Positions 7,552 through 16,289 of a stretch of 64,000 bases of DNA are shown here, one piece after another. This stretch comes from Mogibacterium sp. Its GTDB lineage: Bacteria; Bacillota; Clostridia; Peptostreptococcales; Anaerovoracaceae. The position numbers were made by a program, and so were the translations under genes. The stretch spans positions 62,001-126,000 of the forward strand of contig JAFWHB010000032.1 of the NCBI GenBank assembly GCA_017512145.1, in the 5' to 3' direction. The notes under the pieces are model-generated. The model did no database searches. It was not told where the DNA came from and saw only the letters and a list, made by a program, of their open reading frames with translations. The number at the start of each line of letters is the position of its first letter. Position 1 is the stretch's first letter.

Positions 7552-8696
7552 TATTTGTCGTCCTTTCTTTCAAGCTCCCATTCCATGTCATTGACAAGGT
7601 CACGCTTGACATTCATCTTGTGACGGGCATAGAGCTGCGTCGTAGTGACCTGTTCATGATCAAGCAGAGCCTGAACATCGTATATTGAGTTGCCACGCCC
7701 TATAAGTGATGTCGCGGCGGTCGCCCTCAGCTTGTGCGGGCTGTAGCCTGAGTCACGTGAAGTGCCCATGGCTATTGATGTATATTTCTTGACCAGCTCT
7801 CTGATGGCCCTTTCGGTGATACGCTTGCCCTGGAGTGACAAGAATAATGCGTCCTCATCGGCCGTATTTTGAGCTGTGACGGATTTTCTTTCGGTTGTGA
7901 GGTAATCTGTCAATACCATTACAACAGAGCGGTTAAGAGGCATTATCGACTCCTTGCCCCTCTTGCGGTATATCTTGAATTCGCCTCTTGAGAAGTTGAA
8001 TGACGAAACATTGAGCTGCTGGAGCTCTGAAAGTCTCAGTCCGTATGTAACGAATATGACGAGGATCGCCTTGTCTCTGAGACGGGTCTTCTCCCAGTAC
8101 CTGCGTTCATGATCTGTAAGGCCGGTGCCGTTGGTCACAGCATCAAGCATTATCATGACCTCATCGTCCTGGAGAGCCTTGATCTCACGTTCTCCGGGCT
8201 TGGATACCTTGATCGGGTCAAAGCCGTCTGTTATGTTGTTCTCTACTATGCCCTCGCGGTACAGCTGCTTGAAGAGAACTGATATAGATGACTTCTTGCG
8301 CGCCAGCGAGCGGTTGCTGTTCTCGTATATTGTCACATTCTCGCCGTCATCGACGATGTATTTGCGGCAGTGATCGAGATACAGATTGATATCAGCAGCG
8401 ACGATCTCATTGATCTCGGACTCTTTGATCTCTGACGGGACCTTAGCCCTGGTAATGTCAGTCTCTTCGATCAGGTAATTGAAGAAAAACCGGACATCAT
8501 GAAGATAGGCAAGCCTTGTCATCGGAAGGACATTTCCCTTGAGATAAGTGAAATAAGGCCTGAGGAAGGACGGAAGCTCCTTCTGGATGGCTTCGCACTG
8601 AAGATAGATATCATTCTCCTTCTTCACGATGTTGTCAGGCTTGTCGCTCTTGTTGTGAGAACGGTATTCGGTTTTGCTGACTTTGCTCTTTGCCAT
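7551..8696 (-). CDS. Tyrosine recombinase, Xer-like
   Basis: A 381-residue tyrosine recombinase. After a charged N-terminal tail of about 40 residues comes a SAM-like DNA-binding domain (about 40-150), then the catalytic domain. All active residues are visible: Arg in YGLRLSELQQL, Lys in RKRGKE, His and Arg in SPHKLRATAATSL, His in LLDHEQVTT, and the nucleophile Tyr in TTQLYARHK. It is about 80 residues longer than XerC/XerD, mostly from the N-terminal tail and an insert after the first domain. It sits inside a housekeeping run (miaA upstream with a TAATG overlap, the ynbB-like gene downstream), with no phage genes nearby. It may be the chromosome dimer resolvase, or a chromosomal integrase adopted for another job; sequence cannot decide. 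Confidence 0.88.
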   Translation of the reverse strand: MAKSKVSKTEYRSHNKSDKPDNIVKKENDIYLQCEAIQKELPSFLRPYFTYLKGNVLPMTRLAYLHDVRFFFNYLIEETDITRAKVPSEIKESEINEIVAADINLYLDHCRKYIVDDGENVTIYENSNRSLARKKSSISVLFKQLYREGIVENNITDGFDPIKVSKPGEREIKALQDDEVMIMLDAVTNGTGLTDHERRYWEKTRLRDKAILVIFVTYGLRLSELQQLNVSSFNFSRGEFKIYRKRGKESIMPLNRSVVMVLTDYLTTERKSVTAQNTADEDALFLSLQGKRITERAIRELVKKYTSIAMGTSRDSGYSPHKLRATAATSLIGRGNSIYDVQALLDHEQVTTTQLYARHKMNVKRDLVNDMEWELERKDDK

Positions 8697-9610
8697 TAAT
8701 TGCTGAGTATCCTGTCTACGATCTGGCCGACAGTCTCGCCCTTGCTGATCTCGATCCAGTTCGCGAAATCATAGCGCTTGAGCCATGTGATCTGTCTCTT
8801 GGCATAATGCCTTGTATTCTTCTTGATATCGTCGATCGCATCGTAAATATCGCATTCTCCGGTAAGATAAGCTATCAGTTCCTTGTAGCCGATGGCCTTC
8901 ATAGACGGATTGGCAAGGCTGTAGCCCTTTGCAAGCAGTGACTTGACCTCATCGACGAGGCCGTCTTCTATAAGCTTGTCTACCCTTCTGTTGATTCGGT
9001 CGTACAGCCAGCTTCTCTCCATGTTGATGACAAAGAACTTGAAGTCATATCTCGGATTCAGCTCACATTCCGCAAGATCCCTGATTCCCTGGCCAAGCTC
9101 ATATGCTTCGATAGCTCTGATGACCTTGCGGGTGTTATTAGGATGTATCCTTGCAGCAGAATCAGGATCGAGAGCGTTGAGGTAGTGATGCATGTATTCA
9201 CTGCCGCGCTCTTCTGCCATCTGCTCGAGCTCCAGGCGTCTTGCATAGTCGTTCTTGCTGCCGGCAAAGCTCATGTCATACAGTATGGAGTTCAGATAAA
9301 GTCCTGTTCCACCGCAGATTATAGGTGTCTTGCCTCTTGCAAGAACATCTTCAATAACTGCACTTGCGAGCTTCTGATAGGTTGCAGCAGTCATATTGTA
9401 GTCAGGATCGACTATGGAATAGAGATGGTGCCTTACGACTGACATCTCGTGCTGCTCAGGCTTGGCACTGCCGATGTCCATGTACTTATAGAGCTGGACT
9501 GAATCGCAGTTGATGATCTCGCCTCTGATTCTCTTGGCAAGATAGAATGCTATAAGGCTCTTGCCCACGGCAGTTGGTCCAGAAATTATATATACTGTCT
9601 TCTTGTCCAT
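8696..9610 (-). CDS. miaA: tRNA dimethylallyltransferase
   Basis: A 304-residue MiaA, which adds the dimethylallyl group to A37 of tRNAs reading codons that begin with U. The P-loop IISGPTAVGKS starts at about residue 8, followed by INCDSVQLYKYMDIGSAKP, PIICGGTGLYLNSILYD and ITWLKRYDFANW near the C-terminus, all family signatures. The dimethylallyl donor comes from the DXP pathway, whose first enzyme dxs is also in this window. The gene starts 24 bases after mutL and its stop overlaps the recombinase ATG (TAATG). The mutS-mutL-miaA order is common in Firmicutes. Confidence 0.96.
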   Translation of the reverse strand: MDKKTVYIISGPTAVGKSLIAFYLAKRIRGEIINCDSVQLYKYMDIGSAKPEQHEMSVVRHHLYSIVDPDYNMTAATYQKLASAVIEDVLARGKTPIICGGTGLYLNSILYDMSFAGSKNDYARRLELEQMAEERGSEYMHHYLNALDPDSAARIHPNNTRKVIRAIEAYELGQGIRDLAECELNPRYDFKFFVINMERSWLYDRINRRVDKLIEDGLVDEVKSLLAKGYSLANPSMKAIGYKELIAYLTGECDIYDAIDDIKKNTRHYAKRQITWLKRYDFANWIEISKGETVGQIVDRILSN

Positions 9611-9634
9611 ATTATTATTCCCCGGTCTTGCAGG

Positions 9635-11500
9635 TTATTTGCGCCTGAAAGATCTTTCGATCTCATATCTTGTAAATCTGATAAATGTAGGTCTCCCATG
9701 CGGACACGCATAAGGATTCTCACATTCTGAGAGTTTGCCTATTAGTTCCCTGATCTCCATCTCGGACAGCTTCTCACCGCCCTTGACAGCAGACTTGCAG
9801 GATTTCATTATCAGTTTGTCTATAACTTTGTCATTGCGGCCGGATGCATCGTCGATGGAGTCAAAATATGCTTTGACAAAGTCTGAGGCCTCCTTCTGTG
9901 TGACGAATGAAGGAACGCCTCTCATGATGAAGGTTCCGGCTCCGAAATCACTTATGTCAAACCCCATGCGGTGAAGAGGTTCGAGCATCTCTCTGCCTGT
10001 ATAGTATACATCAGCGCTGACATTAATTGTGACAGGTGTGAGAACAGGCTGTGGAAGATGGCTGGATTCTGAATATGCCGTCAGGAACTGCTCGTAGTAG
10101 ATCCTCTCGTGAGCAGCGTGCTGGTCGAACATATAGATAGAATCACGGGATTCCATAATGATATATGTATCGAATATATATCCCTTATATACAAGCTCAG
10201 AGAAGTCAAATGGTCTGACTGAAGGCTTTTCGATGGTAAGCCTTGGGGCCAGTTCTTCAGCCTGAGACTCCTCTCCTTGAGGCTCAGGAGCAGGTGCAGC
10301 TTCTCTTCTGAGTGATCCGAGGTATTCTCTTATTGATGACTGCTCTCCGGCAAAGTCAGCTGCACCATGTACTTCGCGGTACTGAGCCGCTTTCCCGGAA
10401 CCTGAAGGCTCCTCCTTAGGAGCAGATTTGTCTGCTGCGATCGTCCTCTCGGATATATATGGTGCATCATTATGGAGTATATCCTCTGAGGTAACAGGCT
10501 GTCTTCCGCTCATGATAGCTGCAGGAACAGATTCTTCAAGGCGCATGGCATCTGCTACGGCATCTGAGATATTCTTTATGACCTCATCTGCCTTGAGGAA
10601 TTTGATCTCCCTCTTGCCCGGATGTATGTTGACATCGATCTCCGAAGGATCCGCCTCGATGAAGAGGATCGCTATAGGAAATCCGGAGAAAACCCTGCCT
10701 CCGTAACCTTTCTCGAGACCCTTCTCAATGACATTGCTGCTGACCAGTCTTCCGTTGACGAAGAAGAGCTGGCCTTTTCTGGTGCTCCTTGTGGTGCCGG
10801 GATCCGAGATATATCCTGTAACATCTGTACCGCTGACAGGTATAAGGTCAGCATGATCTGTGTCAGGATAGATCGTCCTGATAGCAGACAGAGTATCACC
10901 ATCACCTGATGTAGTGAAGACTGTCTCGCCATTGCGGATCATCATGAATCTTATGTCCGAATAGCAGACAGCATACTGCTCGATAAGGTCGATGATCTGA
11001 GAGCCTTCCCTTGCATCGGAGCCCATGAACTTGCGTCTTGCAGGAGTGTTATAGAACAGATCCTCAACAACTATTGTAGTTCCCGGATTGGCGCCTGCAG
11101 TCTCATTGGAAATGACTCTGCCACCGTGAAGCATCAGGCGCGATCCTGCGGCCTTCTCTCTTACTCTTGTGACCATGGTAAGTTTGGATACAGCTGCGAT
11201 GCTCGCAAGAGCCTCACCTCTGAATCCGAGAGATGTTATGTTGTCAAGATCTGTCATCTTGGAGATCTTGCTGGTTGCATGCCTGAGAAATGCGGTCTCA
11301 GTCTCTTCGGCCGGTATTCCGGATCCGTCATCAGTGATGCGGATATAGGATTTGCCGCCGCCTCTTATTTCGACGATTATAGACTTGGCACCTGCATCAA
11401 TGGAGTTCTCTACGAGCTCCTTTACAGCAGAGACAGGTCTTTCGATTACTTCACCTGCCGCGATCTTGTCGGCTATGAATTTGTCGAGGACTCTGATCAT
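9635..11500 (-). CDS. mutL: DNA mismatch repair protein MutL
   Basis: A 621-residue MutL. The N-terminal GHKL ATPase domain (to about residue 330) has ELVENSIDAGAK, ITDDGSGI, FLRHATSKI and LGFRGEALASI. A poorly conserved acidic linker (about 335-430) leads to the dimerisation domain, with IYMFDQHAAHERIYYEQF and CPHGRPTFIRF. The DQHAAHERIxYE block is the metal-binding part of the nick-making endonuclease found in MutL of bacteria without MutH. Its ATG overlaps the mutS stop by four bases (ATGA), so translation is coupled. Confidence 0.96.
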   Translation of the reverse strand: MIRVLDKFIADKIAAGEVIERPVSAVKELVENSIDAGAKSIIVEIRGGGKSYIRITDDGSGIPAEETETAFLRHATSKISKMTDLDNITSLGFRGEALASIAAVSKLTMVTRVREKAAGSRLMLHGGRVISNETAGANPGTTIVVEDLFYNTPARRKFMGSDAREGSQIIDLIEQYAVCYSDIRFMMIRNGETVFTTSGDGDTLSAIRTIYPDTDHADLIPVSGTDVTGYISDPGTTRSTRKGQLFFVNGRLVSSNVIEKGLEKGYGGRVFSGFPIAILFIEADPSEIDVNIHPGKREIKFLKADEVIKNISDAVADAMRLEESVPAAIMSGRQPVTSEDILHNDAPYISERTIAADKSAPKEEPSGSGKAAQYREVHGAADFAGEQSSIREYLGSLRREAAPAPEPQGEESQAEELAPRLTIEKPSVRPFDFSELVYKGYIFDTYIIMESRDSIYMFDQHAAHERIYYEQFLTAYSESSHLPQPVLTPVTINVSADVYYTGREMLEPLHRMGFDISDFGAGTFIMRGVPSFVTQKEASDFVKAYFDSIDDASGRNDKVIDKLIMKSCKSAVKGGEKLSEMEIRELIGKLSECENPYACPHGRPTFIRFTRYEIERSFRRK

Positions 11501-14154
11501 AGGGTTCCTCCGTCTTTGACTTCATCGATGAGATCCTGAAGAGTATTCATCGCTGCAAGCGGCGTCATGACATTGATGTCAAGGTCTCTGATCCTTGATA
11601 TGATGGCTTCGTATCTGGCATTCTTCTCGTTTGAGAGTGTAAGGTCTGCCATGCTGAAGCCCTCAGGTATGAATGAGATCTGGGCGCTGCCTGTATTCTT
11701 CTGTGATGCAGGTCTTGCAGACTCACCAGCTTCAAGTTCTCTCAGCTTGATCCTTGCAGACTTGCGGATCTCCTCAGGAACTCCGGCTATCCTTGCAACA
11801 TGGATTCCGTAGCTCTTACTTGCAGGTCCGTCAACTATATTGTGGAGGAAGACTACATTACTGCCCTCCTCGCTTACAGCGACAGACAGGTTGTGGACAT
11901 TATCACATGTCTCAGAGAGATCAGTGAGCTCGTGATAATGTGTAGCGAACATCGTTCTTACTCTGTGCTGCGGCTCGGAAAGATACTCAACGGTCGCCCA
12001 TGCTATCGAGAGACCGTCAAAGGTACTTGTTCCGCGTCCGATCTCATCGAGGATTATAAGGCTCCTGGATGTTGAATTCCTGAGTATCCCGGCAAGCTCG
12101 CTCATCTCGATATAGAATGTCGACTGGCCGTATGAAAGATTGTCGGAAGCTCCGATCCTTGTAAATATCCTGTCAACTACGCCTATTACAGCAGAATCCG
12201 CAGGGACAAATGCTCCGATCTGAGCCATCAGAACTATAACTGCTGTCTGCCTCATGTAGGTTGACTTACCTGACATGTTAGGCCCTGTGATTATGAGCAT
12301 GCTGTGCTCAGACATGTCTATATAAGTATCATTCGATACGAACATTCCTGCGCCGAGCAGCTGCTCGACTGCAGGGTGCCTTCCCCTTCTTATGTCGATG
12401 ATGTCGCCATCATTTATGACAGGCTTAACATAGCCGTTATCGGCAGCTACTCTTGCAAATGAGAGCAGCACGTCAAGAGTCGCCACACATGAAGAGGCTT
12501 TCTGAAGATCATTTATATAAGGCTCCACGGATGATCTTATCCTGCGGAACTCTTCGTATTCAAGCTTGTTGATCCTTGTCTCGGCACTGAAGACAAGGTT
12601 TTCTTTCTCTTTGAGCTCAGGGGTTATGAATCTCTCATTGTTGACAAGTGTCTGTTTGCGGACATAGTCATCCGGGACCTTGTCGAGCATACCCTTGCTC
12701 ACGTCGATATAATATCCGAATACCTTGTTGTATCCGACCTTGAGGGTCTTGATACCGGTACGTTCTTTCTCTGTTGATTCAAGTCCGGCGATCCACGCCT
12801 TAGCATCAGCAATCGATGCCTTGAGTTCGTCGAGTTCTTCTGAGTAACCGGGCTTGATAAGACCGCCTTCTGTGATGATGTGTGGCGGCTCTTCGCAGAT
12901 CGACCTGTCGATCATGTTGTAGAGACTGTCAAAATCAGATATCCCGTCTCTGATCTCGCCTAGGAGATCTGTGCCGAGATACTCAAGCTGCTCGAGTATA
13001 TCAGGCAGCTGACCGAGGGTCGTCTTAAGTGCGATAAGATCACGTGCGTTCGCACGGCCGGCCGCTATCGCTGCGGTCAGGCGCTGGAAGTCATATACAG
13101 ACTTCAGTGAATTTGAAATATTATTAGCGACAAGTGCATTGTTCTTAAGCTCTTCAACTGCATCAAGCCGTCTGTTGATAAGTCCTGAATCCTTGAGAGG
13201 CTCTCTCAGCCACTGGCGTAGAAGTCTTCCTCCCATTGCTGTTCTGGTCTTTCCGAGGACACCAAGAAGTGATCCGCGGACATCATGGTCATAAATGGTC
13301 TCAAGCAGCTCAAGATTACGCATAGTCGAGCGGTCAAGCTGCATGTGTGTGCCTCTCTGACGGATGCTGAGCTCTCTGATCTGATCAGGCTCGCTCTTCT
13401 GAGTATCCATCAGATACATGAGAAGAGATCCTACTGCAGCGGTCATCTCAGGATGTCCGTCAAGATCAAGCGGAAGCAGCGAAGTGACGCCAAAGTGCTT
13501 CATTATGATCTCCCGGCATGAGGATTCCTTGAAGTATGAATCGTCGACAGAATCCATGAATGGAGCCTGAGTATGCTCACTGAGACCTTCAGATACTCTG
13601 TCTGATACCGACTCAGGAACAACAAGCTCTCTTATCCCAAGGACTCCAAGCTCATTGGAAAGGACGCTCATCGCTTCGTCATCCCTGAACTCAGTTACAG
13701 TCATCTCTCCTGTGGTAATGTCTGCAACAGCAAGACCTGTGACATCTCCTGAAATGCAGCAGGATGCAATGTACACATTCTCCTCGCGGCTGCCCGAATC
13801 TGAAAGATCCAGAGTTCCCGGAGTGTATACTCTCGTGATTTCCCTTCTTACGATGCCCTTGGCCTCGGCAGGATCTTCCATCTGTTCGCATATGGCTACT
13901 TTGTGACCATTCCTGACAAGCCTTACTATGTATGAGTCGACCGAATGATGCGGAACACCGCACATAGGCGCTCTCTCCTCAAGTCCGCAGTTGCGGCCTG
14001 TCAGGGTCAGCTCAAGCTCTCTTGACGCAAGTATAGCGTCATCAAAAAACATCTCGTAGAAATCTCCGAGACGGAACATAAGGATGGAGTCCTTATACTC
14101 ATCCTTGATGGCGAGATATTGCTGCATCATTGGTGAAAGTTTGTCCTGAGCCAA
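11497..14154 (-). CDS. mutS: DNA mismatch repair protein MutS
   Basis: An 885-residue MutS of normal length. The mismatch-contacting block FRLGDFYEMF appears near residue 35. The C-terminal ATPase has Walker A TGPNMSGKST near residue 626 and Walker B LIILDEIGRGTSTFDG, then FATHYHELTDL. The start is TTG 14154 with AAAGGGG about 10 bases before; the next ATG is eight codons in and lacks a good site. It is the first gene of the mutS-mutL-miaA run and is separated from the aminotransferase upstream by a terminator, so it must have its own promoter, which I could not place with confidence. Confidence 0.96.
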   Translation of the reverse strand: MAQDKLSPMMQQYLAIKDEYKDSILMFRLGDFYEMFFDDAILASRELELTLTGRNCGLEERAPMCGVPHHSVDSYIVRLVRNGHKVAICEQMEDPAEAKGIVRREITRVYTPGTLDLSDSGSREENVYIASCCISGDVTGLAVADITTGEMTVTEFRDDEAMSVLSNELGVLGIRELVVPESVSDRVSEGLSEHTQAPFMDSVDDSYFKESSCREIIMKHFGVTSLLPLDLDGHPEMTAAVGSLLMYLMDTQKSEPDQIRELSIRQRGTHMQLDRSTMRNLELLETIYDHDVRGSLLGVLGKTRTAMGGRLLRQWLREPLKDSGLINRRLDAVEELKNNALVANNISNSLKSVYDFQRLTAAIAAGRANARDLIALKTTLGQLPDILEQLEYLGTDLLGEIRDGISDFDSLYNMIDRSICEEPPHIITEGGLIKPGYSEELDELKASIADAKAWIAGLESTEKERTGIKTLKVGYNKVFGYYIDVSKGMLDKVPDDYVRKQTLVNNERFITPELKEKENLVFSAETRINKLEYEEFRRIRSSVEPYINDLQKASSCVATLDVLLSFARVAADNGYVKPVINDGDIIDIRRGRHPAVEQLLGAGMFVSNDTYIDMSEHSMLIITGPNMSGKSTYMRQTAVIVLMAQIGAFVPADSAVIGVVDRIFTRIGASDNLSYGQSTFYIEMSELAGILRNSTSRSLIILDEIGRGTSTFDGLSIAWATVEYLSEPQHRVRTMFATHYHELTDLSETCDNVHNLSVAVSEEGSNVVFLHNIVDGPASKSYGIHVARIAGVPEEIRKSARIKLRELEAGESARPASQKNTGSAQISFIPEGFSMADLTLSNEKNARYEAIISRIRDLDINVMTPLAAMNTLQDLIDEVKDGGTL

Positions 14155-14182
14155 TTAAATATACCCCTTTGCTTAAAAAATC

Positions 14183-14212
14183 AAAAAACTGTAGGGGGAT
14201 CGCTCCCCCTAC
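14183..14212 (-). terminator. Intrinsic terminator after the aminotransferase gene
   Basis: On the minus strand GTAGGGGGA (14212-14204) pairs with TCCCCCTAC (14199-14191), loop GCGA, followed by AGTTTTTTG. It separates the aminotransferase from mutS. Confidence 0.88.
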
Positions 14213-14250
14213 CGCCTTCTGTAGTATCTTATTGAAATACTGTTATCAGA

Positions 14251-15444
14251 TTACTTAGCGTTGTAAGCTTCAACGCCCATCTTGATGAGCTCGCATGCTC
14301 TTCTCATCTTATCAGGTGTCAGAACGTATGCGATACGCATCTCGTTGCCGCCGAGACCCTTAGTAGCATAGAATCCAGGAGCTGGTGCGAACATTGCTGT
14401 CTCGCCGTTGTCTTCGAATTCCTTGAGCATGAACATCAGGAAGTCTTCGATGTTGTCTACAGGGAGCTTGCATGTCATGTAGAATGCGCCTGCAGGCTTC
14501 TGGCAAACTACTCCAGGGATCTTGGAAATCTCTTCGAAAGCAGCGTCTCTTCTAGCTTCGTATTCAGCCTTCATCTCATCATAGTAGCTCTTTGGCATTC
14601 TGTAGAGTGCAGCTGCGCCGACTTGCTCGAGTGTAGGTACGCAGAGTCTACCCTGAGCGAGCTTGAGAAGTGCCTGCATGAACTCCTGATTCTTGGAGAT
14701 AGCAGCACCGATTCTTGCTCCGCAAGCTGACCATCTCTTGGATACAGAGTCAACGATTACTACTCTGTCAGCGATGTCTTCGATCTGTCCGAAGGAATGA
14801 GCTTCTCTGCCGTCATATACGAATTCTCTGTATACTTCGTCGGAGATGATCCAGAGGTCGTGCTCCTTAGCGATGTCGCCGATGAGTCTCATATCTTCGA
14901 GTGTAAGAACTCTTCCTGTTGGGTTACCAGGTGAGAGACAGCAGATAGCCTTGGTCTTAGGGGTGATTGCAGCCTCGATAAGGTCTCTCTTAGCCCAGTC
15001 ATATCCATCCTCAGCTGAAGTTGTGAGTGGAACGAGCTTGCCGCTTACCTCGTTGCAGAATGTGTTGTAGTTGGTGTAGAAAGGCTCAGCGATCAGAGCT
15101 TCATCACCAGGGTTCAGGAGAGCTGTGAAAGCAAGGATAAGAGCCTCGGATCCACCGTTAGTTACGAGGATATCCTTTCTTTCGTATTCCATACCATAAT
15201 CTCTCTTCATGTAATAGATCATTGCGTCGAGCAGCTCATTAACACCACCGGACTCTGCATAAGCGATGACCTTCTTATCATATGCGTTGATAGCCTCTTT
15301 GAAGCATGGAGGAGTCTCGATATCAGGCTGTCCGATGTTCAGACGGTAAACCTTCTTACCCTGATCTTCAGCTTCGAATGCGAATACATTGAATCTTCTG
15401 ATTGGTGAGAACTGCATTCCTGCTACTCTGTCAGATACTTTCAT
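14251..15444 (-). CDS. Class I/II pyridoxal phosphate aminotransferase (aspartate aminotransferase-like)
   Basis: A 397-residue fold-type I aminotransferase. Seen are LNIGQPDIETP near the N-terminus, VTNGGSEALILAF (cofactor phosphate contacts), LSPGNPTGRVL, IISDEVYREFVYDG (PLP ring aspartate) and SVSKRWSACGARIG with the Schiff-base lysine and phosphate-binding arginine. The C-terminal MRIAYVL carries the substrate carboxylate arginine. It stands alone between a hairpin after tlyA and its own terminator, so it is monocistronic; AAGGAG precedes the ATG. Aspartate is a likely amino donor, but aromatic or branched substrates are possible. Confidence 0.88.
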   Translation of the reverse strand: MKVSDRVAGMQFSPIRRFNVFAFEAEDQGKKVYRLNIGQPDIETPPCFKEAINAYDKKVIAYAESGGVNELLDAMIYYMKRDYGMEYERKDILVTNGGSEALILAFTALLNPGDEALIAEPFYTNYNTFCNEVSGKLVPLTTSAEDGYDWAKRDLIEAAITPKTKAICCLSPGNPTGRVLTLEDMRLIGDIAKEHDLWIISDEVYREFVYDGREAHSFGQIEDIADRVVIVDSVSKRWSACGARIGAAISKNQEFMQALLKLAQGRLCVPTLEQVGAAALYRMPKSYYDEMKAEYEARRDAAFEEISKIPGVVCQKPAGAFYMTCKLPVDNIEDFLMFMLKEFEDNGETAMFAPAPGFYATKGLGGNEMRIAYVLTPDKMRRACELIKMGVEAYNAK

Positions 15445-15500
15445 AGTTTGATCTCCTTACATTAAATAATTTAAATAGGGTTAACTAAAAAATAGCATAT

Positions 15501-16289
15501 TTATAAGTCGGAGTGCGAAGAACGCACTATCTCCGACACACCTACTTTATTATCGCACTTTTCCTTGGAAAGTAAAAGTAGATATTCGATATTTCCCTTA
15601 GTTCCTCTTATCGGTGAGAAGGTAAGTTTTTCAGGGTACAGGCCATTGTCATCAGCATAACTTATAACATTAGTGATAACTTCTTCATGGACCTTAGGAT
15701 CCCTTACAATTCCGCCCTTTCCTACCTGCTCCCTTCCAGCTTCAAACTGAGGCTTTACAAGGCACAGGATTTTGCCGGAATCCGACAGCACCCTGGATGC
15801 GACCGGGAACATGTGCTTTAGCGATATGAAGCTTACATCGATGGATATAAGATCGACCGGCTCTTCGATAAGATCTGTATCCATGTAGCGGATATTGGTC
15901 TTCTCCATGTTGACTACCCTCGGATCGGTCCTGAGCTTGTAGTCAAGCTGCCCGTATCCTACATCGATCGCATAGACCTTGACGGCTCCGTGCTGGAGCA
16001 TGCAGTCAGTGAATCCTCCTGTAGAAGCTCCCATATCGATGCATACAGCTCCCTCGCAGTTAACGCCCCATTCCTCGATAGCCTTCTTGAGCTTGAGACC
16101 GCCTCTGCTGACATAAGGACATTCCTTACCGGTCACAGAGATCTCAGAATCCACATCAAAGGTCTGCCCCGGTTTGTCCTCGAGGCGGCCATTTACCCTG
16201 ACAAGACCTGCCATGATCGTTCTCTTGGCCTTCTCCCTCGACTCTGCGAGACCGTTATTTACAAGTAATACATCAAGCCTTTCTTTCAA
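15501..16289 (-). CDS. TlyA/YqxC family RNA methyltransferase
   Basis: A 262-residue protein with an N-terminal S4 RNA-binding domain (about residues 3-60; RLDVLLVNNGLAESREKA, VRVNG) and an FtsJ-like SAM domain (AVCIDMGASTGGFTDCML, SIDVSFISL, CLVKPQFEAGR). TlyA enzymes methylate ribose 2'-OH of cytidines in rRNA; YqxC is the Bacillus form. The start is TTG 16289, 17 bases inside the end of dxs, with GGA before it. In spore-forming Clostridia this gene is usually followed by nadK, argR, recN and spo genes; here it is last in its run and nadK is at 62.5 kb. Confidence 0.88.
   Translation of the reverse strand: MKERLDVLLVNNGLAESREKAKRTIMAGLVRVNGRLEDKPGQTFDVDSEISVTGKECPYVSRGGLKLKKAIEEWGVNCEGAVCIDMGASTGGFTDCMLQHGAVKVYAIDVGYGQLDYKLRTDPRVVNMEKTNIRYMDTDLIEEPVDLISIDVSFISLKHMFPVASRVLSDSGKILCLVKPQFEAGREQVGKGGIVRDPKVHEEVITNVISYADDNGLYPEKLTFSPIRGTKGNIEYLLLLSKEKCDNKVGVSEIVRSSHSDL
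15507..15537 (-). terminator. Hairpin overlapping the end of tlyA, weak terminator
   Basis: On the minus strand GTCGGA plus GTGCG pairs with CGCAC plus TCCGAC around a TTCTT loop, with a GATA bulge. The stem lies inside the last codons of tlyA. The bases after it are only moderately T-rich until TATTTTTTAG about 15 bases on, so termination may be partial. Confidence 0.5.

Noticed and set aside
7551..8696. Tyrosine recombinase as a sign of an integrated mobile element
   Set aside because: No att-like repeats, tRNA target or other mobile genes are nearby, and the gene is overlapped on both sides by housekeeping genes.
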